A DNA stretch of 64,000 nt from JBHIYN01 sp041984235 (lineage in GTDB: Bacteria; Pseudomonadota; Gammaproteobacteria; Ga0077536), in the NCBI GenBank assembly GCA_041984235.1, contig JBHIYN010000001.1:248001-312000 (forward strand), read 5' to 3'. The position numbers and the translations under genes are program-made. Each line of letters begins with the position of its first letter. Within the stretch, counting starts at the first letter, position 1. Below the pieces are notes generated by a model, which saw only the letters and a list, made by a program, of their open reading frames with translations, ran no database searches and was not told the origin of the DNA. Positions 7,437 to 15,601 of this stretch are shown here, in pieces.

Positions 7437-8513
7437 TCAGTCGATCTCCTGGCGGCCCAGCCCGTGGCTGCCGTCGAGGAACTTGTCGAAGTGCAGGTTG
7501 GCGGTGCTCACGCCGAGCGCGGCGAGCTCCGGCAGGGCGGCGTCGATCATCGGCGGCGGTCCGCACAGGTAGGCCTCGGTCTCGTCCGAGGCGAGGCTCG
7601 CGGCGCTCGACACGATGTGCTCCGTGACCAGGCCACGCGCGCCGCTCCAGTCGCTGTCGGCCGGCTCCTCGGACAATACCGGCACGAAGCTGAAGGCGCC
7701 GTTCCAGCGATCGCCGATCTCTGCCAGGGTGTCGAGTGCATAGAGATCGGCCTGCGTGCGCGCGCCGAACAGCACCACGCAGGGTCGCCCGACGTCACGC
7801 GCCACGGCGTCCTCCAGCATCGAGACCAGCGGCGCCAGGCCGCTGCCGCCGGCGAGGCAGACCATCGGCGCGCGGCTCTCGCGCAGCCAGAAGTTGCCCG
7901 CCGGGCCGTGCACCTTGAGCGTCCTGCCCTCCAGCCCGCCGCTGAACAGGAGGTCGGTGAAGGCGCCGCCCGGCACGTGGCGGATGAAGAACGCGACCTC
8001 GCTGCAACCGCCGGGCGCCGGCGGCATCGCGAACGAGTAGGCGCGGGCGCCGAAGACCTCGTCGACCGCGAGGTGCGCGTACTGGCCGGCGTCGAAGGCG
8101 ATCGGACGGTCCAGGCTGAGCGTCACGCGCCGGATGTCGTGGGTCAGGTCCTCGCTCGCGGTCACCCGGGCGGTGAAGTCCCCGGCGGGGTGCAGGCGCT
8201 TGCTTTCGAGGCCGGGCACGTCGAGCTCGACGTCGCTGCGTGCGGCGGCCTGGCAGGCGAGGATGACGTTGCCCTGCAGCTCCTCGGCACTCAGCACGTA
8301 GCCGAAGTTGGTGATCTCGCGGATTTTTCCCGAGACCAGCCGGCACTTGCACGAGCCGCAGGTGCCGACCGTGCAGCTGTGCGGGAAGGCAATGCCCTGG
8401 GCCAGTGCCGCTTCGAGGATGGACTGGCTGGAACTGACCTCGAAAGTGATCCCGGAAGGCTGCGCGGTGACCTGGCTGACGCGCGCGCCGAACAGCTTGC
8501 TGAGTAGGCCCAT
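7437..8513 (-). CDS. XylA/MmoC-type oxygenase reductase (2Fe-2S ferredoxin + FAD + NAD domains)
   Basis: 358 residues. The N-terminal plant-type ferredoxin domain carries Cys47, Cys52, Cys55 and Cys87 (CxxxxCxxC ... C). The FAD-binding domain has RAYS at 157-160, and the NAD domain has GGSGLAP at 222-228 and a CGPPPM motif near the end. Order and length match the single-chain NADH reductases of xylene monooxygenase (XylA) and related oxygenases. No oxygenase subunit is adjacent. The promoter region (8514-8644, shared with the divergent ligase gene) carries a 24-bp element nearly identical to one upstream of the membrane hydroxylase operon at 60999-63336, which makes that hydroxylase the best candidate partner in this window. 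Confidence 0.9.
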   Translation of the reverse strand: MGLLSKLFGARVSQVTAQPSGITFEVSSSQSILEAALAQGIAFPHSCTVGTCGSCKCRLVSGKIREITNFGYVLSAEELQGNVILACQAAARSDVELDVPGLESKRLHPAGDFTARVTASEDLTHDIRRVTLSLDRPIAFDAGQYAHLAVDEVFGARAYSFAMPPAPGGCSEVAFFIRHVPGGAFTDLLFSGGLEGRTLKVHGPAGNFWLRESRAPMVCLAGGSGLAPLVSMLEDAVARDVGRPCVVLFGARTQADLYALDTLAEIGDRWNGAFSFVPVLSEEPADSDWSGARGLVTEHIVSSAASLASDETEAYLCGPPPMIDAALPELAALGVSTANLHFDKFLDGSHGLGRQEID

Positions 8514-8559
8514 GCTCTCCCCTGAATCGCCCGGGCGGGCGCTGGAACGAAAAGATAAC

Positions 8560-8583
8560 GTAGCATATAGTACGCATGATTAC
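8560..8583. promoter_or_regulatory. Predicted regulator operator, site M1 (MarR/BadR-like regulon)
   Basis: A 24-bp element between the divergent reductase (starts 8513) and acyl-CoA ligase (starts 8645) genes. Read on the plus strand it matches the reverse complement of 60946-60969 at 21 of 24 positions. The core is TACGCATGATTAC, compared with TACACATGCTTAC there and TACGCATGCTTAC (reverse complement) at 56505-56517. It is AT-rich against a very GC-rich background. The link to the MarR gene at 56621 is an inference from the shared motif. Confidence 0.7.
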
Positions 8584-8644
8584 GATATCGGATCGAGCGC
8601 GCCAGGCGCCGCTCGTCGCCGCCAATCCAGGGAGCTGTCGAACG

Positions 8645-10213
8645 ATGTGGGTCTACCAGGAAATTCGCACGCTGGGTGACTACGCGAGCTACTACGCACG
8701 CCACGCGCCGTCGCGCACCGCGCTCGTCTATGCCGGCAACGAGACCACCTATGGCACCCTGGAGGAAGAGGCCAACCGGGTCGCGCGCGGCATCCTCGCG
8801 ACCGGCGTGGAGGCCGGCGAACGGGTCGTGTACCTGGGCAAGAACTCGGACGACTTCTTCGTCGCCCTGTTCGGTGCGGTCAAGGCGGGTGCCTGTTTCT
8901 GTCCGCTCAACTGGCGCCTGTCGCGCTACGAGCTGAGCACCGTCGTCGCTGACTCCGCGGCGCGCTTCGCGTTCGTCGAGCCCGAGTTCGCCGGGCTGTG
9001 GGACGAGATCGTCACCGAGGCCGGTCTCGACCTGCCGGCGCAGGCGGTCGATCGCAGCCTGGGCGCGGACGATCCGTTTCGCGCCTGGCTGGCCGGCTTC
9101 GATGCCGCGCCGCTGCCACCGGTCCCGATGGAGGCGGGCGCGATCCAGCTCTACACCTCCGGCACCACCGGCGATCCCAAGGGCGTGGTGATCACCCACG
9201 ACAACTTCAACCACATGCGCCTGTGCGAGCATTTCGAGGGCGCGCTCGAGTGGCGGCCCGAGGACCGTTTCCTGGTCGCCCTGCCCAACTTTCACCTGCT
9301 CGCCATCGGCCTCGCGCTGCAGTCGATGTACAACGGCATGGCGGTGCTGATCGACCGCCAGTTCGAACCCGGCGCGGCGCTGGCCTCGATCTCGTCGCTG
9401 CGGCCGACCATCAGCGCCTTTGCGCCGGCCATGATCCAGATGCTGCTCGATCACCCGCAGGCCGCCAGCGCCGATTTCTCTTCGCTGCGCATGGTGATGT
9501 ATGCCGGCTCACCGATCTCGCTCGGCCTGATCAAGCGCGCCATCGGCGCCATGCCGTGCGAGTTCATGCAGTTCTACGGCGCCACCGAGACCTCCGGCGC
9601 GGTGACGCTGCTGAGACCCAACGAGCACGACCTCGAGGACGAGGGCCGGCTGCGCTCCTGCGGGCGGCCGCTGCCGCTGATCGCGCTGCGCGTGGTCGAC
9701 GAGCGGGGCCGCGACGTGCCGGACGGCGAGCCGGGCGAGCTGCTGATCCGTTCGCCCTCGCTCGCCAGCGGCTACTGGAACAAGCCGCAGGCCACTGCCG
9801 CCGCCTTCGCCGACGGCTGGTACCACAGCGGCGACATCGCCATCCGCGATGCCGCCGGGCTGTATTACATCCACGACCGTCTCAAGGACATGATCGTGTC
9901 GGGCGGCGAGAACATCTACTCGACCGAGATCGAATCGGTCCTCTCGACCCATCCCGGCGTCGCCCAGGCCGCGGTCATCGGCGTGCCCGACGAGCGCTGG
10001 GGCGAGGCGGTCAAGGCCTGCGTGGTACGCAAGGGCGACAGCACCGTCAGCGAGCAGGAGCTGGTCGACTACTGCCGCGAACGCCTGGCCGGTTACAAGC
10101 TGCCGAAGTCGATCGATTTCCACGACGCCTTCCCCATGACCGGTAGCGGCAAGATCGCGAAGAAGGACCTGCGCGCGCCGTTCTGGGGCGGGCAGGGGCG
10201 CTCGGTCGCATGA
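8645..10213 (+). CDS. Acyl-CoA ligase (AMP-dependent synthetase)
   Basis: 522 residues of the ANL family. The ATP-binding loop TSGTTGDPKG is at 171-180, the adenylate motif FYGATETSG follows, YHSGDIA and the hinge DRLKDMIVSGGENIYS are present, and the C-terminal catalytic lysine lies in GSGKIAKKDL. The start is set at the ATG 8645 (MWVYQEIRTL), preceded by GGGAGC; a frame open 69 bases further upstream would run through the operator at 8560-8583 and is rejected. It overlaps the next gene by 4 bases (ATGA). Likely forms the CoA ester of a carboxylic acid entering the pathway. The chain or ring specificity is not predictable. Confidence 0.93.
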   Translation: MWVYQEIRTLGDYASYYARHAPSRTALVYAGNETTYGTLEEEANRVARGILATGVEAGERVVYLGKNSDDFFVALFGAVKAGACFCPLNWRLSRYELSTVVADSAARFAFVEPEFAGLWDEIVTEAGLDLPAQAVDRSLGADDPFRAWLAGFDAAPLPPVPMEAGAIQLYTSGTTGDPKGVVITHDNFNHMRLCEHFEGALEWRPEDRFLVALPNFHLLAIGLALQSMYNGMAVLIDRQFEPGAALASISSLRPTISAFAPAMIQMLLDHPQAASADFSSLRMVMYAGSPISLGLIKRAIGAMPCEFMQFYGATETSGAVTLLRPNEHDLEDEGRLRSCGRPLPLIALRVVDERGRDVPDGEPGELLIRSPSLASGYWNKPQATAAAFADGWYHSGDIAIRDAAGLYYIHDRLKDMIVSGGENIYSTEIESVLSTHPGVAQAAVIGVPDERWGEAVKACVVRKGDSTVSEQELVDYCRERLAGYKLPKSIDFHDAFPMTGSGKIAKKDLRAPFWGGQGRSVA

Positions 10214-11013
10214 GCGTGGGCGCCAGCGGGGAGGGTACCCCGGACGACGTGCTCTACGCCGTCGCGGACGGTGTCGCCACCATCGTCATCAACCGGCCGC
10301 AGGTGCACAACGCGTTCACCGAGCACACCATGCTGGCGCTGATCGAAGCGTTCGACCGCGCCGATGCGGACGACGCGGCCGGCGTCATCGTGCTCACCGG
10401 CAGCGGGGACAAAGCGTTCTCCACCGGCGGTGACGTCGACATGGAGCACGCCTTCGATGCCGACCAGGGGCGGCGTGTCGCGCGCATCCTGCTGCGGCTG
10501 GCCGAGGCCATCCGCGGCACCGGCAAGCCGGTGATTGCCAAGATCCGCGGCTGGTGCGTGGGCGGCGGCAACGAGCTCAACCTGCTGTGCGATCTCGCGG
10601 TCGCGGCGGAATCGGCGCGCTTCGCGCACACCGACTCGCGCCTGGGTAACGCGCCGGTATGGTTCGGCACCCAGCTCCTGGTGCAGCTCGTGGGTGAACG
10701 CCGGGCCAAGGAGATCATCCTGCTCGGTGAGCCGTGCGGCGCGGCGCGCGCCGCCGAGCTCGGCTGGATCAACCGCTGCGTGCCGGACGACGAGCTCGAC
10801 GAGGCCGTCGCCGACTGGTGCCGCCGGCTGCTGGGGCACAGTCCGCAGGCCATGCGGTTGTCGAAGATCTCGATGAACGGCGAGGGCGATGCGGCGCTGC
10901 CGTCGGTGCGCCACGGCCTCGAAGCGCTGCGCCACCTCTACGGCTCCAGCGAGTTCCGCGAGGGCACGCAGGCCTTCCTCGAGGGGCGGGCGCCGCGATT
11001 CCGCCGCGACTAG
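10210..11013 (+). CDS. Enoyl-CoA hydratase/isomerase family (crotonase), BadI/MenB-like subgroup
   Basis: 267 residues. Crotonase fold with an oxyanion-hole stretch GDKAFSTGGDVD and GGGNELNLLCDLAVA. The arrangement GGGN, then a SRLGNAPVWFG stretch in place of the PEILLG of classical hydratases, is nearer to the naphthoate-synthase/BadI branch than to FadB-type hydratases, so hydration is not assured; C-C bond cleavage or formation on a cyclic ketone is possible. Translationally coupled to the upstream acyl-CoA ligase by a 4-base overlap. A 134-base gap with a TAGAAT -10-like hexamer separates it from the second ligase gene. Confidence 0.85.
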   Translation: MSVGASGEGTPDDVLYAVADGVATIVINRPQVHNAFTEHTMLALIEAFDRADADDAAGVIVLTGSGDKAFSTGGDVDMEHAFDADQGRRVARILLRLAEAIRGTGKPVIAKIRGWCVGGGNELNLLCDLAVAAESARFAHTDSRLGNAPVWFGTQLLVQLVGERRAKEIILLGEPCGAARAAELGWINRCVPDDELDEAVADWCRRLLGHSPQAMRLSKISMNGEGDAALPSVRHGLEALRHLYGSSEFREGTQAFLEGRAPRFRRD

Positions 11014-11146
11014 ACCGCGCCGCGCGAAGCGGGGCTAGAATGCGCGGGCTGTGTGCGGCCGGGGCGCGTCCGCATCCATTGCAGTTGAGCGCGCGTGTCG
11101 CACGCGCGCGGGTGAACCGGTGACGGGGAGAGGGGAGAAACCTGCC

Positions 11147-12805
11147 ATGACCATCGACGTCGAGAATTTTCGCAACCGTCGCAACGACGACCGCTGGAAC
11201 CGCATGTCGGTCGGCGACATCATCGAGCGCGTGACCTGGAGCACGCCCGACAAGGAAGCCCTGGTGTGCACGCCGGATGCGACCGTCGACCCGGCGTACC
11301 AGCGCGTGAGTTACCGCCAGGCCAACGACCTCATCAACCGCGTCGCCAACGCCCTGCTCGCACGCGACCTGCCGCCAGCGAGCCGCATCGCGATGTTCTG
11401 CGACAACTCCAACGAGGCCTGGCTGACCAAGATCGGGATCGCCAAGGCCGGCATGGTGGCGGCGCCGGTCAACGTGATGATGGCACCGGACGTGATGCTG
11501 GAGACGCTGGAGCACGTCGATGCCAGCCTCGCCATCGTCGACCAGCCGCAGTGGGACAAGCTGGGCGAGCGCCTGGCGCCGGCCGGCATCGAGCCCATCA
11601 TGTCGATTGGCGCTGGCGAGAGCGGCATCGCACCCGGCTTCGACGCCTTCATCGCCGGCCACGACACCAGCGAGCCGGACGTCACCATCCACGGCGACGA
11701 CGTTTGGGAGGTGCTGTTCACCTCCGGTACCACCGCGCGCCCCAAGGCGGTCATGATCTCGCACACCTACAGCTACATGACCGCTTACAGCCACGTCCTC
11801 ACCCAGAGCCGCGGGCTGCGTCACGAGTCCGACATCCGCCACGCGGTGTTTACGCCGATGGTGTTCCACATCGGCGATCACGCCTGCATCTTCTCGCCGC
11901 TGATCGCCGGCGGCACCGCGGTGGTGGGGCGCCGTCCCGAGGGCCACGTAATGGCCGAGACCTGCACCCGCGAGCGCGTGACGTGCCTGTTCGGCGGCGC
12001 GCCGCAGTTCGTCGAGAGCCTCATACGCGCGGTCGACGAGCGCCCGTTCGCCTACGACCTGACCGCGATGACTGCGATGCACTTCGGCTGGGCGCCGCTC
12101 GCGCCCGGCTCGCTGGCCGCCTTCCAGCGTATCTGCGGCGGCGATGTCAACGTCTACGAGATCTGCGGCCAGACCGAGGCGGTGGCCTGTCACCGCTTCC
12201 ACGTCGACCAGTACCGCGACATGTACCTGCGCGAGGCACCGATGAGCAACCACGTCGGCAAGCCGAGCCCGATCATGGCGGCGACCGTAATCGACGCCGA
12301 GGGCAACGATCTGCGCGACCAGCCCGGGGTCGCCGGCGAGGCGGTGTACCGTTCGCCGGCCATGTTCTCCGGCTACTACCGCGACCGGCAGGCGACCGAG
12401 GAAGCGCTTGCCGGCGGCTGGTTCCACTCCGGCGACAGCTTCGTCTACCACGACGACGAGGTGCGCCTGATGGTCGACCGCTACAAGGACATCGTGAAGT
12501 CGGGCGGCGAGAATGTCTCCACCATCCGCGTCGAGGCCGTGCTGCAGCAGCACCCGGACGTGGAGCGCGCAGCGGTGGTCGGCATGCCGGACGACAAGTG
12601 GGGCGAGGCCGTCACCGCCTGCATTATCCCGCGTGACGGCAGGGCGCTCGACGACGCCGCCCTGATCGCCTTCGCGCGCGAGCGCCTGGCCGGCTTCGAA
12701 ACGCCCAAGCGCATCGTGGTGATGGACGAGTTCCCGACCACCGTCGGCGGCAAGATCCTGAAGTACAAGATTCGCCAGGCGCTGGCTGCAGAGGCGCCAC
12801 GCTAG
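11147..12805 (+). CDS. Acyl-CoA ligase (AMP-dependent synthetase), second copy
   Basis: 552 residues. ANL motifs: TSGTTARPKA at about 191-200, YEICGQTEAVAC, WFHSGDSF, DRYKDIVKSGGENVS and the terminal GGKILKYKIRQ with the catalytic lysine. The start is MTIDVENFRNRR at 11147, after AGGGGAG; the open frame extending back to 11051 has no initiation signal and low-complexity sequence. It is not a recent duplicate of the ligase at 8645 (motifs differ in detail), so the two probably activate different acids. It is followed by a convergent kinase gene 70 bases away. Confidence 0.92.
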   Translation: MTIDVENFRNRRNDDRWNRMSVGDIIERVTWSTPDKEALVCTPDATVDPAYQRVSYRQANDLINRVANALLARDLPPASRIAMFCDNSNEAWLTKIGIAKAGMVAAPVNVMMAPDVMLETLEHVDASLAIVDQPQWDKLGERLAPAGIEPIMSIGAGESGIAPGFDAFIAGHDTSEPDVTIHGDDVWEVLFTSGTTARPKAVMISHTYSYMTAYSHVLTQSRGLRHESDIRHAVFTPMVFHIGDHACIFSPLIAGGTAVVGRRPEGHVMAETCTRERVTCLFGGAPQFVESLIRAVDERPFAYDLTAMTAMHFGWAPLAPGSLAAFQRICGGDVNVYEICGQTEAVACHRFHVDQYRDMYLREAPMSNHVGKPSPIMAATVIDAEGNDLRDQPGVAGEAVYRSPAMFSGYYRDRQATEEALAGGWFHSGDSFVYHDDEVRLMVDRYKDIVKSGGENVSTIRVEAVLQQHPDVERAAVVGMPDDKWGEAVTACIIPRDGRALDDAALIAFARERLAGFETPKRIVVMDEFPTTVGGKILKYKIRQALAAEAPR

Positions 12806-12874
12806 CGTCCGCGCAAGTCCGTCACGCGGGAAGAGAATCCGTCCCCGTTTCCGCACGGGCGCCAGGGGGCGGCT

Positions 12875-14023
12875 TCAGAACGCGTCGAGTGCGTCGAGGT
12901 CGTCGATCGCGACGGCCATGCGGCCGATGAACTGCAGGCACGAGTCGCGCGGTTGCATCTCCGGCGCGTTCGGTGGCTGGCCCAGCGTGCCGGTCCACCA
13001 CAGCAGCGCGCCGAAGAGCTGCTGGCGGTAATGCATCCACGCGTCGTCGAACGCGATTGGCGCGACGCCGTGGCCCGCCAGCTCGTCGATGTAGAGCGCG
13101 ACGAGATCGCGCTCCCAGGCGCGCCGGTCGTCGGGCTCCAGCGCGGTCGAGATGCAGTAGGCGAGGTCGCGCCCCCAGTGGCCGCGGCACACGCACTGCC
13201 AGTCGTTCAAGCCCATCTCGCCGCGCGCCGTGATGTACCAGTTCTTGAGGTGTACATCGGAGTGGATGACCGAGTGCGGCAGCGCGCGGTGACGCTCGGC
13301 CGAGGCCACTGTCGCCGGCCAGACGTGCGCCTCGCGCGCGAAGAGCCGCGGCGGGATCACCTCCCTGGCCATGGCGAAGCCGCGCGCGCCGGCCTCCTCG
13401 AAGCCGTTCTCCGCGGTGGCGGTGAAGGTCTCCTCCCAGGTGCGCAGGAACGGGAACTGCGTCGCGGCCGCGGCGCCATGGTGCACCGAGTGCATCTTCG
13501 CCAGCAGGCGCACCTGGCTCTCGGCCCGCGCGCGGTCCATCGGCTGGTCGTGACGGCAGAAGGTCACCTCGTCATCCATGTCCTCGAGGATGATGATCGA
13601 GTTGTAGGTATGCGGGTCGAAGTTCACGAACAGGCAGCGCGGCGCCTCGATGCCGAGCACCGGGCGCAGGTAGCGGTAGAAGCTGACCTCGCCCTCGACG
13701 AAGCCGTTCAGCGCGAGCTGGAAGCGGCTTTTCAGCGTGTGGGTCGACTTGCAGAAGACGCTCGCCGGCAGGCCGGCGTCCCGGCCGGCCGCGTTGTACT
13801 CGAGATGAATGCGTCGCCGGCTCGACGTGCCCTCGTCGTCCGGCCCGAGCACGTGCGAGACGACCTCGGCGCCCGGGTGGTCTGCGCACAGCACCCGGGT
13901 CAGCCACGCCGACGTGATCGACTCGTAGCCCAGCGGGATGTCGTCGCGCTCGATCGGCACGGGGTGCGCCGCGAGCTCGGCGTCGTAGCGCGCCTTCAGC
14001 ATCTCGTAGACGTCGTCGCTCAT
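12875..14023 (-). CDS. Phosphotransferase-family protein (APH/EcKinase-like), third kinase
   Basis: 382 residues. The catalytic loop is HSDVHLKNWYI (HxDxxxxN) and the metal site NDWQ; the N-lobe contains GTSSRRRIHLEY and a lysine in VFCKSTHTLKS. It is divergent from the two kinases at 3447-6339 (no GGASKEQF loop) and has no small partner gene, so it is a separate lineage nearer to the EcKinase/DUF1679-like proteins. A single-gene unit on the minus strand, with a structured intergenic element upstream (about 14080-14205). The start ATG at 14023 has a purine stretch (GGAGAAG) before it. The substrate is unknown. Confidence 0.8.
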   Translation of the reverse strand: MSDDVYEMLKARYDAELAAHPVPIERDDIPLGYESITSAWLTRVLCADHPGAEVVSHVLGPDDEGTSSRRRIHLEYNAAGRDAGLPASVFCKSTHTLKSRFQLALNGFVEGEVSFYRYLRPVLGIEAPRCLFVNFDPHTYNSIIILEDMDDEVTFCRHDQPMDRARAESQVRLLAKMHSVHHGAAAATQFPFLRTWEETFTATAENGFEEAGARGFAMAREVIPPRLFAREAHVWPATVASAERHRALPHSVIHSDVHLKNWYITARGEMGLNDWQCVCRGHWGRDLAYCISTALEPDDRRAWERDLVALYIDELAGHGVAPIAFDDAWMHYRQQLFGALLWWTGTLGQPPNAPEMQPRDSCLQFIGRMAVAIDDLDALDAF

Positions 14024-14079
14024 CGTGTCTTCTCCAGATTAGGGGCGGCCTTCAATCGAAGTCGCGACGTATCGGCTGA

Positions 14080-14205
14080 CAAGGGCCGTCGCGAGGAAGC
14101 CCGGATACGAGGCGCGGGGCTCGTCGAGGAGCGCAGCCTACATCAGTAGGTGAGCACCGCAGCGGGCCCCGCAACGCGGTAGACGGGCTCCGCAGCAGGC
14201 CCCCG
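14080..14205. repeat. Structured intergenic element with nested imperfect inverted repeats
   Basis: The 190-base gap between two minus-strand genes contains a central hairpin CCTAC-ATCA-GTAGG (14137-14150) whose arms can extend with mismatches to about 14110 and 14173 (GCGGGGCTCG on the left against CGGGCCCCGC on the right). A further outer pair is possible (GGAAGCCCG against CGGGCTCCGC). It resembles dispersed GC-rich palindromic elements seen between genes in gammaproteobacteria, but no second copy occurs in this window, so dispersal is unproven. Confidence 0.5.
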
Positions 14206-14213
14206 TCCGAGCA

Positions 14214-15416
14214 TCACCGGACGTTATCAGTGAAGTGGGGCCAGACTTTCTCGGTGAGCAACTCATGACTGCGCATCGACGCGTCGTGCGGCAGCATTTC
14301 GTTGTAGACGTAGTTCCAGAAGAACTCCGCCGGGAACTGCTCGAACAGCGTCTCGAGCTTGCGGCACACGGTGTCCGGGCTGCCGGCGATGGTGAGGCCG
14401 CGCTCGACCATCGACTCGAAGGTGTTGGGGATGGTCGCGGGATCCTCGCCCGGGTGCATCAGCGCGGCGTTGAAGCCGAACGGCTCGAAGAAGGTGGTCC
14501 AGATGAAGCAGCCGGATTCCTTGGCCAGGCGCATCGCCTCGTCGTCGGTGTCGGCGACGACCAGCTCGCGGATGATGCCCATGCCCTCGCCGAAGGCGTA
14601 GTCCCTGCCGACCGAGGCGGCGGCTTCCTGGCCGGCGCGAAACTGGCCGGTGAGGAGCTCAGCGTCGGTGACGACGGTGATCGGCACGGCGCCGTGGGCG
14701 ACGCCCCAGCGCACCGAGCTCTCGGAGAAGCTGAACGGCTGGAACAGCGGCGGGTGCGGCTTCTGGTAGGGCTCGGGCACGGTACCGATCTCGGTCAGGA
14801 AGCCGTTCTCGTCGACGCCCTGGCCGTAATTGCGGGTGACGTTATGCGCCGGCCAGTACGTGTTCGGACTGGGAATGGTCCAGTGCTTGCCCTGGTGGCT
14901 GAAGGTCGGGTTGGTCCAGGCCTTGACGATGATCTCCCAGTGCTCCTCGTAGAGCTCCTTCTTCAGCGCCTCGTAGCGCTCGGGGTCACTGGCGCTGTCG
15001 GCGAGGGTGTCGTAGTGCTGGCCGAGCACGTTGACCCAGCGCGGCTGGTAGCCGCGCGCGAAACCGGCGAAGGCGCGGCCGCGCGTGAACTGGTCGAGCA
15101 TGGCGATGTCTTCGGCCACGCGCAGCGGGTTGTGACACGGCAGCACGATGCCGAGCTGGCCGACCCGCATCTTCTGCGTCTGCATGCCGATCCACATGTC
15201 GAGCATGACCGGGTTGGTCGAGACTTCCTCGCCCTCGACGTGGAAGTGGTGCTCGGTAAAGGCGACTCCGTAGTAGCCGTGCTCGTCGAGGTACTTCGCC
15301 TCCTCGGCGAGGTTGCCGATCATGTTCTGGTAGAGGTCGGTGCGGCGCCCGGCCATGCCTTGCTCGAGCTGCTGGCGGTTGCCGACGGTGGGCAGGTGAA
15401 AGATGCCGACTTGCAT
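14214..15416 (-). CDS. LLM-class (luciferase-like) flavin-dependent oxidoreductase 1
   Basis: 400 residues with a bacterial-luciferase-like TIM barrel. It starts MQVGIFHLPT at the ATG 15416, behind GAGGGGAG; the open frame upstream to 15506 is not used because it would cross the operator at 15489-15500. Family motifs: FTEHHFHVEGE near residue 55, PCHNPLRVAEDIAMLDQFTRGR, FARGYQPRW and a central segment HPPLFQPFSFSES. It could use FMNH2 from a reductase or F420; the sequence does not decide. Its promoter carries one copy of the GntR-site TGTACGGACA, so it is probably controlled by the divergent GntR gene. Likely a monooxygenase of a pathway intermediate. Confidence 0.88.
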   Translation of the reverse strand: MQVGIFHLPTVGNRQQLEQGMAGRRTDLYQNMIGNLAEEAKYLDEHGYYGVAFTEHHFHVEGEEVSTNPVMLDMWIGMQTQKMRVGQLGIVLPCHNPLRVAEDIAMLDQFTRGRAFAGFARGYQPRWVNVLGQHYDTLADSASDPERYEALKKELYEEHWEIIVKAWTNPTFSHQGKHWTIPSPNTYWPAHNVTRNYGQGVDENGFLTEIGTVPEPYQKPHPPLFQPFSFSESSVRWGVAHGAVPITVVTDAELLTGQFRAGQEAAASVGRDYAFGEGMGIIRELVVADTDDEAMRLAKESGCFIWTTFFEPFGFNAALMHPGEDPATIPNTFESMVERGLTIAGSPDTVCRKLETLFEQFPAEFFWNYVYNEMLPHDASMRSHELLTEKVWPHFTDNVR

Positions 15417-15488
15417 GGCTGGACTCCCCTCGCTGATGCCGCGGCGGGGCATCCGCGCGGCCAGCGATCGATGGTCGCACGCTGGGAG

Positions 15489-15500
15489 CTGTACGGACAA
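15489..15500. promoter_or_regulatory. Predicted GntR (HutC-type) operator, site G1
   Basis: CTGTACGGACAA, 73 bases upstream of the luciferase-like gene start. It matches TTGTACGGACAA at 15573-15584 in 11 of 12 bases and the two sites at 30755-30766 and 30819-30830. The form TTGT-N4-ACAA is an inverted repeat of the kind bound by HutC-subfamily GntR regulators. Confidence 0.65.
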
Positions 15501-15567
15501 GCGCATCGCTGGATGCGTTCACAGCGGTCCGATGTGCCCGGGAATGACCCGTCCGCGATAGAACTCG

Positions 15568-15595
15568 TTGACTTGTACGGACAACTGGCTAGACT
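15568..15595 (+). promoter_or_regulatory. Promoter of the GntR gene with operator G2 in the spacer
   Basis: A -35 hexamer TTGACT (15568-15573), a 16-base spacer and a -10 hexamer TAGACT (15590-15595). The spacer contains TTGTACGGACAA (15573-15584), so a bound regulator would block RNA polymerase, which fits autorepression. The expected transcription start lies at or within a base or two of the ATG at 15602, and no Shine-Dalgarno is present, suggesting a leaderless transcript. Confidence 0.55.
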
Positions 15596-15601
15596 GCCCG
15601 C

